Position numbers and translations under genes: made by a program | Notes under the pieces: generated by a model | Database searches by the model: none | Told to the model about the DNA's origin: nothing | The model's input: the letters and a program-made list of their open reading frames with translations, nothing else | Assembly (NCBI RefSeq): GCF_000425465.1 | Contig: NZ_AUDM01000008.1 | Span: 1-64,000, forward strand | DNA: 64,000 bases | Reading direction: 5' to 3' | Origin: Flavobacterium filum DSM 17961 | GTDB lineage: Bacteria > Bacteroidota > Bacteroidia > Flavobacteriales > Flavobacteriaceae | Part shown: positions 8,525 to 17,768 of the stretch, one piece after another | Position numbering within the stretch: position 1 is the first letter of the stretch | How the letters are laid out: each line of letters opens with the position of its first letter

Positions 8525-9337
8525 TTACCAACTTCCACCGGCACCACCGCCACTAAAGCCTCCGCCACCGAAGCCTCCGCCGAATCCACCACCTCCAAAT
8601 CCACCACCTCCAAATCCACCTCCGGATGAACCACCTCCGAAACTACCACCACCGCTACTTCTTCCGAGGCTGCTCAAGATGATAATATCCATTATATCCG
8701 GTCCGGAAAAACGTCCGGAACCGCCATTACGGTTGTTTTTGTTCCCTTTTGAGGCAATGATTAAAAAGATAATGATGAATACCAAAACCACCAGCATCGG
8801 AATGGCTCCACCTTTGTCAGACTTTCGGCTACCTTTGTAGGTGCCTTTAAGTACTTCAAAAATTGCATCTGTGCCTTTGTCTAAACCACGATAGTAACTA
8901 CCTGCTTTAAACTCCGGCAAAATGATATTTCTGATTAATTCTCCAGTAATTCCCGCTGTCAGTTTATCTTCAACACCATAACCCGGTGAAATATGAATAC
9001 GACGGTCGTTTTTAGCTAACAAAATGACAACACCATTGTCTTGTTCTTTTGTACCACCAATTCCCCATTCTTGTCCCCATCTTGGAGCTAACAATCCAAT
9101 ATTTTCTCCTTTTAAATCCTCAATGGTAATGACTACAATTTGAGTTGTAGTAGTATCAGTATATCGAATTAACTTTTCTTCTAACGTTTTCTTTTCAACG
9201 TCAGACAACACCTTGGCATAATCATAAACGCTGGTTTGAAAACTAGGCTTGTCAGGAATAGTAAATTGAGCCACAACCAATTGAATCGGAAAAAACAATC
9301 CGAATACAATCAACAAATAACGTATGTTTACTTTCAT
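8525..9337 (-). CDS. TPM-domain membrane protein with Gly-rich tail (YgcG family)
   Basis: 270 aa. Signal peptide 1-23 (ends VVAQ), TPM domain about 35-165 (VYDYAKVLSDVEKKTLEEKL; TTTTQIVVITIEDL; HISPGYGVEDKLTAG), one membrane helix about 181-198 (IPMLVVLVFIIIFLIIA), then a low-complexity tail of GGGFGGGG repeats ending GGAGGSW. The TPM fold is linked to photosystem repair phosphatases in plants and to LemA-associated proteins in bacteria; the bacterial role is not settled. Last gene of LemA-TPM-TPM; its ATG directly abuts the stop of the preceding gene. The Gly-rich tail is encoded by near-tandem DNA repeats (8530-8660) and may vary in length. Confidence 0.9.
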   Translation of the reverse strand: MKVNIRYLLIVFGLFFPIQLVVAQFTIPDKPSFQTSVYDYAKVLSDVEKKTLEEKLIRYTDTTTTQIVVITIEDLKGENIGLLAPRWGQEWGIGGTKEQDNGVVILLAKNDRRIHISPGYGVEDKLTAGITGELIRNIILPEFKAGSYYRGLDKGTDAIFEVLKGTYKGSRKSDKGGAIPMLVVLVFIIIFLIIASKGNKNNRNGGSGRFSGPDIMDIIILSSLGRSSGGGSFGGGSSGGGFGGGGFGGGGFGGGFGGGGFSGGGAGGSW

Positions 9338-9775
9338 CTAGCTTCTGGATATTTCGTTGGAAAGTTCATTGGTGTCATCAGATGCATAAGGAAAATATTC
9401 TTTCAAGCGATTGCCTGCTCTTTCAATGCCATTTACCAAACCTTCTTTAAATTGTTTGTTTTTAAAGTGTTCAATAATAATGTCTTTGGTACATTCCCAA
9501 AAATCACTTTCCACTACATCATCAATACCTTTATCCCCAATAATGGCAAAAGTATGATCCTCTACACCTACATAAAACAGAACACCGTTACGTGCTTCGG
9601 TTTTGTACATTTTTAATTCATCAAACACTTCTCTTGCTCGTACAATAGGTGGAGTATCAGAGTGTTTTTCAATGTGCACACGAATTTCACCTGAAGTGTT
9701 TTTTTCAGCTAAAGCAATCGCCTGAACAATTTCTTGTTCATCTGCTGCACTCAGAAAATCTTCTGTACTAGACAT
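9338..9775 (-). CDS. TPM-domain protein, cytosolic-type
   Basis: 145 aa consisting of a single TPM domain without signal peptide: SAADEQEIVQAIALAEKNTS, SGEIRVHIE, FYVGVEDHTFAIIGDKGIDD. It is middle gene of the LemA-TPM-TPM operon; 3 bp separate it from lemA and none from the next TPM gene, so co-translation is likely. In Bacteroidota this trio is conserved; LemA and TPM proteins are thought to act together at the envelope, but the reaction is unknown. Confidence 0.9.
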   Translation of the reverse strand: MSSTEDFLSAADEQEIVQAIALAEKNTSGEIRVHIEKHSDTPPIVRAREVFDELKMYKTEARNGVLFYVGVEDHTFAIIGDKGIDDVVESDFWECTKDIIIEHFKNKQFKEGLVNGIERAGNRLKEYFPYASDDTNELSNEISRS

Positions 9776-9778
9776 GGA

Positions 9779-10363
9779 TTAGAATTTTACTTCAGGAGCT
9801 TTTTCTGCACCCGGTTCAGCATCAAAGAATGGTTTTTCTTTGTATTCACCTAAAAACAGATTGTTTGGAAATTTCAAGATGTGGTTGTTATATACTTCAA
9901 TCGTTTCATTAAAACGAACGCGAGCAGTTTGAATCGTATTTTCTGTACTGGCCAATTCATCTTGTAATTTCAAGAAGTTCTGGTTCGCCTTTAATTCAGG
10001 ATAGGCTTCAACCGTTACCAATAATCTTGACAAAGCAGAAGAAACACCGCTTTGGGCTTGATTAAATTGTGCCAATTGCTCCGGTGTAACATTAGTCGGG
10101 TCAATGGTTGTTTGCGTTGCTCTAGCTCTTGCAGAAATCACCGCTTCTAACGTGCTTTTTTCAAAATCAGCCGCTCCTTTAACCGTGTTTACTAAATTCC
10201 CAATTAAATCATTTCTGCGTTGGTAAGACGTTTGCACATCACCCCAAGACTTATTTACAGCTTGACTCTTTGTAATCGCTGTGTTTTGGATTCCTACTAT
10301 GTAAAATCCGATGACTAAAATTAGTCCTACTATAATCCCTACGGGTAATAACCATTTTCTCAT
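9779..10363 (-). CDS. lemA: LemA family protein
   Basis: 194 aa. N-terminal membrane anchor (about 5-25: LLPVGIIVGLILVIGFYIVG) then a long helical bundle with the family motifs NLVNTVKGAADFEKSTLEAV, AYPELKANQNFLKLQDELAS, ENTIQTARVRFNETIEVYN and the C-terminal FPNNLFLGEYKEKPFF. The N-out anchor and periplasmic helical bundle match LemA. First gene of LemA-TPM-TPM; molecular role unknown, often linked to envelope stress or to M48 proteases. Confidence 0.95.
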   Translation of the reverse strand: MRKWLLPVGIIVGLILVIGFYIVGIQNTAITKSQAVNKSWGDVQTSYQRRNDLIGNLVNTVKGAADFEKSTLEAVISARARATQTTIDPTNVTPEQLAQFNQAQSGVSSALSRLLVTVEAYPELKANQNFLKLQDELASTENTIQTARVRFNETIEVYNNHILKFPNNLFLGEYKEKPFFDAEPGAEKAPEVKF

Positions 10364-10380
10364 ATTATTTGTTTTTTAAG

Positions 10381-10486
10381 GTTTTGAGTTTTTTACTAAG
10401 TTGCTGAGTTACTGAGTTACTGAGTTTTTTTATATTTTATGTGTTTACTTTTACCAATAACCTATTACCAATTACCAATCACCATC
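10381..10486. repeat. Spacer made of short tandem repeats
   Basis: CTGAGTTA occurs in tandem at 10404, 10412 and (as CTGAGTTT) 10420. It is followed at 10451-10481 by three degenerate copies of TTACCAAT. The whole gap between merR and lemA is such microrepeat DNA, like other spacers in this window. No promoter is obvious in it. Confidence 0.7.
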
Positions 10487-10816
10487 CTAAAGCCCCTCTT
10501 TAATCTGCTGTAATTGTGCCTTTATTCCTTCCAATTTACTGATAATTTCAAATTTATCCAACGTTTTTTTCTGGCCTTCTTTCAAATGGGTTTTAGCTCC
10601 ATCTAGCGTAAATCCACGTTCTTTTACCAAATGATAAATCAATTGAAGATTTTTTACATCTTCCGGTGTAAACATTCGGTTGCCTTTGGCGTTCTTTTTT
10701 GGTTTCAGAATATCGAATTCTTTATCCCAAAAACGAATCAATGAAGCGTTTACATCAAATGCCTTGGCCAATTCTCCAATGCTATAATATCGTTTTTCTG
10801 GTAAGTTTAAATGCAT
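10487..10816 (-). CDS. MerR-family transcriptional regulator (HTH only)
   Basis: 109 aa: one winged HTH of the MerR class, residues about 10-78 (YYSIGELAKAFDVNASLIRFWDKEF, KGNRMFTPEDVKNLQLIYHLV), followed by a short coiled coil (90-109). There is no effector-binding domain or Cys motif. This minimal form sits beside an M23 peptidase gene in many Flavobacteriia and is downstream of it here, overlapping by one base (TAATG, at 10816), so it is translationally coupled to the peptidase. Target unknown. Confidence 0.9.
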   Translation of the reverse strand: MHLNLPEKRYYSIGELAKAFDVNASLIRFWDKEFDILKPKKNAKGNRMFTPEDVKNLQLIYHLVKERGFTLDGAKTHLKEGQKKTLDKFEIISKLEGIKAQLQQIKEGL

Positions 10817-11796
10817 TAGTCGAGTGCTTGGTTTTCTTGGTTAGCTAATTTTGAAATCGCAATATATTCATCTGCAGAAATACTGCCGTAATAAAAATTA
10901 ATTGGGTTAATCGGTTCGCCGTCTTTGTGCACTTCATAATGTAAATGCGGAGCTTCACTACGTCCGGTGCTGCCTACATAACCAATAATGTCGCCACGTT
11001 TTACTTTTTGACCGGCTTTGACTTTGTATTTGCTCAAATGTGCATAAAAGGTTTCATAGCCAAATCCATGTTTAATGATAATCAAATTTCCAAAACCTGA
11101 CATCGAATTATCAGCTTTATACACCACTCCGTCACCAGAAGCGAACACAGGTGTACCGGTTTTTGCAGAAAAATCCATTCCGTAATGAAATTTTCTGATT
11201 TTGGTAAAAGGGTCATTCCGATACCCAAAACCGGAAGCCATTTGTTTCAAGTCTTCATTTTTAACTGGTTGAATCGCCGGAATGGCGGCTAATAATTTTT
11301 CTTTTCCTTTGGCTAACGTTAAAATTTCATCTAAAGATTTGGATTGAATGGACAATTGTTTTGAAATCATATCCACTCGTTTAGTGGTATTAATTACCAA
11401 CTCTGAATTGTCGTATCCTTCCAATTCTTTATATCGATTTACTCCGCCAAATCCTGCTTTTCGTTGTTCGGTTGGAATGGGCGAGGAGTTAAAATAAACC
11501 CGATATAAGTTGTTGTCTCTCTCTTCTAAACTAACCAAAACTTCATCCAACTGGTCCATTTTTTTGTTTAGAATTTCGTATCGCAACTTTAAATTCTCAA
11601 TTTCTCTTGCTTGTAAACGGTCTTTTGGCGTTTCAAAATAGGGTGTATTCAATAAAATTACAAAACATAAAAATCCAAAAAGAGCTGATGAAAGCAGAAA
11701 TAAAGCCACATAACCAAACTTCCGACCTTTTTTTGGACTGATTTTTTTGTAGGCTAAACTTTCTGTGTCGTAATAATACTTTACTTTCTTCGACAT
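10816..11796 (-). CDS. M23-family cell-wall metallopeptidase
   Basis: 326 aa. One N-terminal membrane helix (about 28-50: VALFLLSSALFGFLCFVILL), a coiled coil (about 62-95), then a LytM/M23 domain (about 200-300) with the Zn ligands in HYGMDFSAKTGTPVFA (His, Asp) and the HLHYEV motif. It should be a membrane-tethered peptidoglycan endopeptidase, or a divisome/elongasome regulator if inactive; all expected ligands are present. Divergent from alaS, shares a transcript with merR. Confidence 0.92.
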   Translation of the reverse strand: MSKKVKYYYDTESLAYKKISPKKGRKFGYVALFLLSSALFGFLCFVILLNTPYFETPKDRLQAREIENLKLRYEILNKKMDQLDEVLVSLEERDNNLYRVYFNSSPIPTEQRKAGFGGVNRYKELEGYDNSELVINTTKRVDMISKQLSIQSKSLDEILTLAKGKEKLLAAIPAIQPVKNEDLKQMASGFGYRNDPFTKIRKFHYGMDFSAKTGTPVFASGDGVVYKADNSMSGFGNLIIIKHGFGYETFYAHLSKYKVKAGQKVKRGDIIGYVGSTGRSEAPHLHYEVHKDGEPINPINFYYGSISADEYIAISKLANQENQALD

Positions 11797-11977
11797 TTCT
11801 TAAATTATACTATTTTTGTGCTTTCAAAACCGATTAGACGAACAAATTTAAGAAATGTTTCATTCTAATACTAATTTAATTTTTTTCAAAAAGCATTGGT
11901 ATTTTAACTGTATAAATGATTCTTTATTGTAAAATTAGTCTAACCAATTGAAAATTAAACACCGAACAATTTTTACA

Positions 11978-14635
11978 ATGAAATCACACGATATCCGCAA
12001 GCAGTTTTTGCAGTTTTTTGAAAGTAAAGGACATTTAATCGTTCCTTCGGCTCCTATTGTTTTGAAAGATGACCCAACCTTGATGTTCAACAATTCAGGA
12101 ATGGCTCAGTTTAAAGAATATTTTTTAGGAAATGCCGAACCCAAAAGCAAACGAATTGCCGATACCCAAAAATGTTTACGTGTTTCCGGAAAGCACAATG
12201 ATTTGGAAGATGTTGGTTTTGACACCTATCATCACACCATGTTTGAAATGCTAGGAAACTGGTCGTTTGGCGATTATTTTAAAAGAGATGCCATCAATTG
12301 GGCGTGGGAATTGTTAACGGAAGTATATAAAATTCCAAAAGAAAATTTATATGTTTCTGTTTTTGAAGGAAATCCTGATGAAAATGTACCTTTTGACCAA
12401 GAAGCGTGGGATATTTGGAAAGAATTGATCGATGAAGACCGAATTATTTTAGGAAATAAAAAAGATAATTTCTGGGAAATGGGCGATCAAGGACCGTGCG
12501 GACCTTGTTCTGAAATTCATGTTGATTTGCGTTCGGAGGAAGAAAAAGCAAATGTTTCCGGAAAAAGTTTGGTGAACAACGACCATCCGCAAGTAGTGGA
12601 AATTTGGAACAACGTATTCATGGAATTCAATCGTAAAGCCGATGGAAGTCTAGAAAAATTACCCGCTCAACACGTGGATACCGGAATGGGTTTTGAACGT
12701 TTGTGTATGGCGTTACAAGGAAAAACATCCAATTATGATACCGATGTTTTTACACCATTGATTGAAAAAGTAGAACAAATTACGGGGTTAAAATATACAC
12801 CAAATCCCGTAGGGACAGGTCGCGACCTGTCCGTTCAGGTGGATGAAGAACAAAATAAAATCAACATTGCCATTCGAGTAATTGTTGATCACATACGTGC
12901 GGTAGCATTTGCGATTGCCGATGGACAATTACCCTCTAACACCGGAGCCGGTTATGTAATTCGTAGAATTTTACGAAGAGCGATTCGTTACGGATTTACA
13001 TTTTTAAATACCAAAGAGCCATTTATTTATGAATTGGTGGCTGTTTTAGCCAATCAAATGGGTGAGTTTTTTCCTGAGATTAAATCACAACAAAATTTAG
13101 TTACAAATGTAATTCGGGAAGAAGAAGCTTCGTTTTTGAGAACGTTAGAACAAGGTTTGCAGTTGTTGGAAAATGTAGTTTCCGAAACCAAAGGGAACGA
13201 AGTTTCTGGAGCAAAAGTATTCGAATTGTACGATACGTTTGGTTTTCCAAAGGATTTAACTACGTTAATTTTAAAAGAAAAAGGATATACATTTAACGAA
13301 GCCGATTTTGAAACGGAACTGCAAAAACAAAAAGCCCGTTCTCGTGCCGCTTCGGAAGTAACAACCGATGATTGGAAAATCTTAATCGATGGCAATGTAG
13401 AAACCTTCGTTGGTTATGACCAAACGGAGAACGAAGTGAAAATCACTCGCATCCGTAAAGTAGATTCTAAAAAAGATGGAATTTTATACCAAATCGTTTT
13501 AGATAAAACACCTTTTTATCCCGAAGGTGGTGGACAAGTTGGAGACAAAGGGACTTTAGTTTCAGCAAATGAAACCATCGAAATCATCGATACCAAAAAA
13601 GAAAATAATTTGATTTTGCATTTTGCGAAACAACTTCCTGAAAATGTGGAAGCTGATTTTGTGGCGAAAGTCAATACCGATTTAAGAACTTCTACTTCAA
13701 AAAATCACTCGGCTACGCATTTGATGCATTTGGCTTTACGAACGATATTAGGAACACACGTGGAACAAAAAGGTTCATTGGTCAATCCTAATTATTTGCG
13801 TTTTGACTTTTCGCATTTTTCGAAAGTTTCAGATGATGAGATTAGACAAGTTGAAGCTTTTGTAAATGCCAGAATTGAAGAGCAATTACAATTGGTCGAA
13901 CACCGAAATATTCCAATTCAGCAAGCAATGGAGCAAGGTGCAATGGCTTTGTTTGGCGAAAAATATGGCGATTCGGTTCGAATGATTGAATTTGGTGACA
14001 GTAAAGAATTATGTGGTGGAATTCACGTGAAAAACACAGCCGACATTTGGCATTTCAAAATCATTTCAGAAGGTGCTGTGGCTGCGGGAATTCGCAGAAT
14101 TGAAGCGATTACCGGAGATGCGGTGAAAGACTTTTACAAAAATCAAGAAAATACCTTAGCGGAACTTAAAGAAGCTTTAAAAAATCCACAAGATGTTTTA
14201 AAATCAGTGGTTTCCTTACAAGATGATAATGCCAAATTGAAAAAACAAATTGAGCAATTATTGCGTGAGAAAGCTAAGAATTTAAAAGGTGAATTAGCAT
14301 CAGAGCTAAAAGAAATTAACGGTATACAATTCTTAGCCAAACAAGTTGATTTGAATCCGGAAGGAGCAAAAGATTTGGCGTATGAATTAGGTAATTTGGG
14401 TACTAATTTATTCATGGTTTTGGCTACAGCCGAGGATAATAAACCGATGTTAACGTGTTATATTTCCAAAGAATTGGTTGCTTCACACCATTTGAATGCC
14501 GGACAAGTGGTTCGTGAGTTAGGAAAATATATCCAAGGCGGCGGCGGCGGACAACCGTTTTTTGCTACAGCCGGTGGTAAAAATGTGGATGGAATTAAAG
14601 AAGCGTTGGAGAAGGCGGTTGAGTTTGTTAAATAA
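11978..14635 (+). CDS. alaS: Alanyl-tRNA synthetase
   Basis: 885 aa from ATG 11978 ([19 protein letters not shown]). The upstream in-frame TTG at 11948 would add ten residues that homologues lack. Catalytic core motifs [34 protein letters not shown], [11 protein letters not shown]; editing/SerX-like Zn motif [12 protein letters not shown] and CGGIHV; C-terminal C-Ala with the Gly-rich [14 protein letters not shown]. Length and domain order are normal, except for an extra surface segment (about residues 274-290) that includes GTGRDLS, encoded by a perfect 20-bp palindrome (12813-12832). Confidence 0.97.
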   Translation: MKSHDIRKQFLQFFESKGHLIVPSAPIVLKDDPTLMFNNSGMAQFKEYFLGNAEPKSKRIADTQKCLRVSGKHNDLEDVGFDTYHHTMFEMLGNWSFGDYFKRDAINWAWELLTEVYKIPKENLYVSVFEGNPDENVPFDQEAWDIWKELIDEDRIILGNKKDNFWEMGDQGPCGPCSEIHVDLRSEEEKANVSGKSLVNNDHPQVVEIWNNVFMEFNRKADGSLEKLPAQHVDTGMGFERLCMALQGKTSNYDTDVFTPLIEKVEQITGLKYTPNPVGTGRDLSVQVDEEQNKINIAIRVIVDHIRAVAFAIADGQLPSNTGAGYVIRRILRRAIRYGFTFLNTKEPFIYELVAVLANQMGEFFPEIKSQQNLVTNVIREEEASFLRTLEQGLQLLENVVSETKGNEVSGAKVFELYDTFGFPKDLTTLILKEKGYTFNEADFETELQKQKARSRAASEVTTDDWKILIDGNVETFVGYDQTENEVKITRIRKVDSKKDGILYQIVLDKTPFYPEGGGQVGDKGTLVSANETIEIIDTKKENNLILHFAKQLPENVEADFVAKVNTDLRTSTSKNHSATHLMHLALRTILGTHVEQKGSLVNPNYLRFDFSHFSKVSDDEIRQVEAFVNARIEEQLQLVEHRNIPIQQAMEQGAMALFGEKYGDSVRMIEFGDSKELCGGIHVKNTADIWHFKIISEGAVAAGIRRIEAITGDAVKDFYKNQENTLAELKEALKNPQDVLKSVVSLQDDNAKLKKQIEQLLREKAKNLKGELASELKEINGIQFLAKQVDLNPEGAKDLAYELGNLGTNLFMVLATAEDNKPMLTCYISKELVASHHLNAGQVVRELGKYIQGGGGGQPFFATAGGKNVDGIKEALEKAVEFVK
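12813..12832. repeat. 20-bp perfect palindrome inside alaS (in-frame repeat insertion)
   Basis: GGACAGGTCGCGACCTGTCC is a perfect palindrome. It is translated within GTGRDLS and does not break the alaS frame. The sequence resembles palindromes common between genes in flavobacteria; here it is intragenic. No T tract and no regulatory position support another role. Confidence 0.85.
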
Positions 14636-14653
14636 AAATCACGACTTAAATAG

Positions 14654-15088
14654 ATGAAAAAAGTAATTTTATTTTTACTGTTTACGGTAATATTATTTTC
14701 TTGTAATTCAAATGATGATGAAGGTTCAACAACTTCTGAACCCACTATTTTAGGGAAATGGTACATAAAAGGGGGTACTTCAAATGGAGGAGAATTTCAA
14801 AATTATAACCATGATTGTGAAACGAGTAAAGATTTCCAAGAGTTTTTTGAAAATGGTGAATTCACTTTCAATGGATTTAATGCTCAATGTACATTAAGTG
14901 ATACTCAAACATCTATATGGACATTGAATGGAAACATATTGACTGTAGCAAGTCCACCTCAAGACCCAATGATTTATCAATATACCTATGTGATAGAGAG
15001 TTTAACCAATGAAGAACTTAAATTAAAGCAAACCGTTAATGAACCTGAAGGTGTTTTTGTGTATATAACAACTTTTACAAGAAATTAA
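14654..15088 (+). CDS. Lipocalin-like lipoprotein
   Basis: 144 aa. Lipobox LFSC (Cys17) after MKKVILFLLFTVILF, acidic linker NSNDDEGSTTSEP, then a small beta barrel with the opening ILGKWYIKGG and later WTLNGNILTV and KLKQTV motifs, as in lipocalin-like domains of Bacteroidota lipoproteins. Such proteins are probably ligand-binding or structural; no ligand can be predicted. It begins 18 bp after alaS and has no visible promoter, so may be co-transcribed with it. Confidence 0.85.
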   Translation: MKKVILFLLFTVILFSCNSNDDEGSTTSEPTILGKWYIKGGTSNGGEFQNYNHDCETSKDFQEFFENGEFTFNGFNAQCTLSDTQTSIWTLNGNILTVASPPQDPMIYQYTYVIESLTNEELKLKQTVNEPEGVFVYITTFTRN

Positions 15089-15154
15089 TTCAGAAGCATA
15101 TTAAACAGTTTATGTACTTGTTTTTTGATTAATTTATTTTATTATATTTAAACC

Positions 15155-15418
15155 ATGACAAGAGCCGAGTTCATAGCAAAAAATGCTCATCTTTTTTGGT
15201 ACATCAAAAAGGAGGCTATTCCCAACATCAGCAATGAGGTTTTGGTGGAATTTATCTTTAATTACGGCACTTGGGAAGATGTAAAAGAATTGATAAAAAT
15301 CATCGGTTTTCAGGAATTAAAACGGGTTTATGAAGGAATTACCGATAGAAAAGTTGGGAATTACCATCCAGAAATTTTAAACTATTTGGGACTTATTGTA
15401 AATAAATATGCATCTTAA
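15155..15418 (+). CDS. Small partner protein of the AbiEii-like toxin (probable antitoxin)
   Basis: 87 aa, helical: MTRAEFIAKNAHLFWYIKKEAI, LVEFIFNYGTWEDVKELIKIIG, KVGNYHPEILNYLGLI. It resembles the DUF6922-type small proteins that precede AbiEii nucleotidyltransferases in Bacteroidota. It overlaps the next gene by 11 bp, which supports a coupled antitoxin-toxin pair. No DNA-binding motif is obvious; the antitoxin role is inferred from gene order. Confidence 0.75.
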   Translation: MTRAEFIAKNAHLFWYIKKEAIPNISNEVLVEFIFNYGTWEDVKELIKIIGFQELKRVYEGITDRKVGNYHPEILNYLGLIVNKYAS

Positions 15419-16028
15419 TATTCTAAATCAGAATCAAGTTGAACTGTTGCCATTTATTAGTCTTTTTAAAAGAGAATATTATTTGGTTGGTGGAACAGCT
15501 ATTGCCTTGCATATTGGTCATAGAGAATCTATTGATTTTGATTTGTTTAAATTATCCGTTTTGCGTAAGAATGATATTTACAGAAAAATTTCGGCTTCCA
15601 AAGTTGGTTATAAATTCGGTTATGAAAATTATGAACAACTCAATTTGATCATTAATAATGTTAAGTTTACTTTTTTTTCATTTCCCCATAAAATTCCATT
15701 AAACTCAGAAATAAAGAGTGTTATTAAAATGCCGGATTTATTAACGTTAGCAGCGATGAAGGCATTTGCTTTAGGGAGAAGAGCCAAATGGAAAGATTAT
15801 GTTGATTTGTATTTTATATTAAAAGATTTTTATTCGTTTGATGAAATAGCTGCACAAGCAGAATTGCTATTTGGTGAAATGTTTTCAAAAAAGTTATTTA
15901 AAATGCAACTCGGCTATTTCAAAGGAATCAATTATGAAGAAGAAGTTACATATATCATTCCAAATCCGCCCACAGAGGAGGAAATTCAATCGTATTTAAT
16001 TGAAGTAAGTATTTCCGGTTTAGCTTAA
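15408..16028 (+). CDS. AbiEii/AbiGii-type nucleotidyltransferase toxin
   Basis: 206 aa. The core YYLVGGTAIALHIGHRESID and the following FDLF contain the GG and DxD-like acidic motifs of DUF1814/AbiEii nucleotidyltransferases. The second conserved block, about 110-140, is LTLAAMKAFALGRRAKWKDY followed by VDLYFIL (Lys and Asp of the KDxxD motif). Related MenT/AbiEii toxins add nucleotides to tRNA acceptor ends and abort phage infection. Overlaps its small upstream partner by 11 bp. It sits between alaS and the GSCFA gene, which are usually closer together in relatives, so it may be an insertion. Confidence 0.87.
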   Translation: MHLNILNQNQVELLPFISLFKREYYLVGGTAIALHIGHRESIDFDLFKLSVLRKNDIYRKISASKVGYKFGYENYEQLNLIINNVKFTFFSFPHKIPLNSEIKSVIKMPDLLTLAAMKAFALGRRAKWKDYVDLYFILKDFYSFDEIAAQAELLFGEMFSKKLFKMQLGYFKGINYEEEVTYIIPNPPTEEEIQSYLIEVSISGLA

Positions 16029-16033
16029 TTTTC

Positions 16034-16984
16034 ATGAACTTCCGAACCCCAATCAGCATTCCAAAAAGCAATCATCCCATCGATTATTATTCGAAGGTGG
16101 TGACGATGGGTTCTTGTTTTTCAGAAAATATCAGTGCGAAATTTGAGCAATACAAATTTCAGCATTACAACAATCCGTTTGGGATACTTTTTCAACCGGA
16201 TGCAATTGAAAACGTATTGTTGCGTGCCATCGAAATGCGTTTGTTCACCGAAGCCGATTTATTTTTTGACAATGAATTATGGCATTGTTTTGAAGTGCAT
16301 TCCGAGTTGAATAATCCGGACAAAGCCGACATGCTTGTCAATTTGAATGGTATTTTAACCTATTTGAACGGACAACTTCAAACGTGTTCACATGTAATTA
16401 TCACTTTAGGAACGGCTTGGTCGTATCGTTTTTCGCATACGCAGAAAAGAGTGGCCAACTGTCATAAAATACCACAAAGCAATTTTACAAAAGAATTGTT
16501 GTCGGTTGAAGAAATCACTGATTCGCTACATAACATCCAAACTAAATTAACCGAATTTAATCCTGAAATAAAATTTATTTTCACCGTTTCACCCGTACGT
16601 CATATAAAAGATGGTTTTGTAGAAAATCAACTGAGCAAAGCACATTTGATAGCAGCATTACATTCTTCCATCACCCATCTTTCAACTTCAAGCTATTTTC
16701 CGAGTTATGAAATCATGATGGACGATCTTCGTGATTATCGTTTTTATGCTGAAGACATGTTGCATCCGAATCAAACGGCGGTGGATTATATTTGGAAATA
16801 TTTCGTAGAATCGCACATTTCGTATCATGTTTTCCCTATCATGACAGAATTAGAAAGCATTCATAAAGGATTGAATCATCGTCCGTTTAATCCAAACACA
16901 GAACAACATCTTTTGTTTGTTCAAAAGCTGCATGAACGTATTGAACAGCTACAAGAAAAATATCCTTTTTTACAATTGACATAG
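16034..16984 (+). CDS. GSCFA-domain protein (SGNH-like)
   Basis: 316 aa. The family signature appears as VTMGSCFSENISAKFEQYKF, followed by NPFGILFQPDAIENVL, VIITLGTAWSYR, FTVSPVRHIKDGF and the final block YFAEDMLHPNQTAVDYIW, with the Ser/Asp-His arrangement seen in SGNH hydrolases. A cytosolic hydrolase or esterase role is likely but the substrate is unknown. Starts 5 bp after the toxin gene. Confidence 0.92.
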   Translation: MNFRTPISIPKSNHPIDYYSKVVTMGSCFSENISAKFEQYKFQHYNNPFGILFQPDAIENVLLRAIEMRLFTEADLFFDNELWHCFEVHSELNNPDKADMLVNLNGILTYLNGQLQTCSHVIITLGTAWSYRFSHTQKRVANCHKIPQSNFTKELLSVEEITDSLHNIQTKLTEFNPEIKFIFTVSPVRHIKDGFVENQLSKAHLIAALHSSITHLSTSSYFPSYEIMMDDLRDYRFYAEDMLHPNQTAVDYIWKYFVESHISYHVFPIMTELESIHKGLNHRPFNPNTEQHLLFVQKLHERIEQLQEKYPFLQLT

Positions 16985-17022
16985 TCAATAGTTTATTCAT
17001 TTTTAGCGTTTAATTGTTAAAA

Positions 17023-17069
17023 TACGGCATTTGCCTTATTGATGAGCATTGGTTTTTGGTTCAACTTTG
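17023..17069 (+). promoter_or_regulatory. Response-regulator-type promoter A: TACG-N8-CTTA plus -33/-7
   Basis: TACGGCATTTGCCTTATTG (17023-17041) is a 16-bp imperfect inverted repeat abutting a -33 TTG. After exactly 20 bp comes CAACTTTG (17062-17069), a near-match to TAnnTTTG. Geometry is identical to promoters B-E in this window. The likely transcript start (about 17076) lies after the ATG at 17039, which rules that start out for the lipoprotein gene. Confidence 0.75.
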
Positions 17070-17104
17070 CCCCATACAATAACCAATTTAAATTTTTAAC
17101 AATT

Positions 17105-17635
17105 ATGAAAACAATTAAATTTATCTGTGCGTGCCTTTTGGTAACAAGTTCAATGTTCATCTCTTCTTGTTCAAGTGACGATGATGGAGGAGGTGGCGGT
17201 AGTGCGGCAGCCGGAACCATTAGAGCTAAAGTTAATGGTTCAACAGTTACAACGGTAGAAATTGCAACATTTGCTAATCAATTTGGGTCTATAATGCAAA
17301 TACAAGGAAATACGGGGGGGACATCCAGTAAAGCATTTGTATTAAACATTCTAACTTTTGATGGTGTAGGAACATATGATATTGGTGGAGGCGAAACGGG
17401 ATTAGGTCAAGCAAATGTTAGTTATGTTGAAACAACAGTTGACTTATCTAACCCAACAGCACCAGATATCAAAACTTGGAATGCTCCTTTTGAAGGTGGT
17501 GAAAAAGTGGGCGAAATTAAAATTTCTGAAGTTACGGATACAAATGTAAAAGGAACCTTCTTTTTCACAGCTAAAAATGTTGATGATAATACAACTAAAG
17601 AAATTACTGAGGGTTCTTTTAATATTGAATTATAA
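17105..17635 (+). CDS. Lipoprotein, predicted target of the first two-component system
   Basis: 176 aa from ATG 17105 (MKTIKFICACLLVTSSMFIS, then SC lipobox and CSSDDDGGGGG linker). The longer frame from 17039 would put 22 residues before the signal peptide and starts upstream of the probable transcript start. Body of about 140 residues is beta-rich (GTIRAKVNGSTVTTVEIATF, GTYDIGGGE, GTFFFTAKN), like DUF6252-type Bacteroidota lipoproteins. It follows promoter A and is closed by a hairpin terminator. Confidence 0.85.
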   Translation: MKTIKFICACLLVTSSMFISSCSSDDDGGGGGSAAAGTIRAKVNGSTVTTVEIATFANQFGSIMQIQGNTGGTSSKAFVLNILTFDGVGTYDIGGGETGLGQANVSYVETTVDLSNPTAPDIKTWNAPFEGGEKVGEIKISEVTDTNVKGTFFFTAKNVDDNTTKEITEGSFNIEL

Positions 17636-17662
17636 TACTAAAAGCTGAAAGTAGTAGTAGTT

Positions 17663-17695
17663 CTTCCCAATTGAAAATTGATTTCAGTTGGGAAG
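17663..17695 (+). terminator. Terminator after the 17105-17635 lipoprotein gene
   Basis: Stem CTTCCCAATTGAAA (17663-17676) with TTTCAGTTGGGAAG (17682-17695), one G-T pair, then TTTTATT. The same TTCCCAA...TTGGGAA stem type recurs after the next gene (19668-19697). Confidence 0.8.
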
Positions 17696-17768
17696 TTTTA
17701 TTACATCCTATAATGTTTTGAGTTGTTGAGAAAAAAAGATATACAATAACAATATTAAATTTTAAAAA

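Noticed and set aside
8458-8652. Small frame opposite the Gly-rich tail of the TPM protein
   Set aside because: A low-complexity out-of-frame reading (VV/VD repeats) of the GGGFGGG-coding DNA.
8530-8660. Gly-rich DNA repeat as a minisatellite regulatory element
   Set aside because: Fully explained as codons of the Gly-rich tail, which is common in this protein family.
17039-17104. ATG 17039 as start of the lipoprotein
   Set aside because: It puts 22 residues ahead of a good lipoprotein signal and lies upstream of the predicted transcript start of promoter A.
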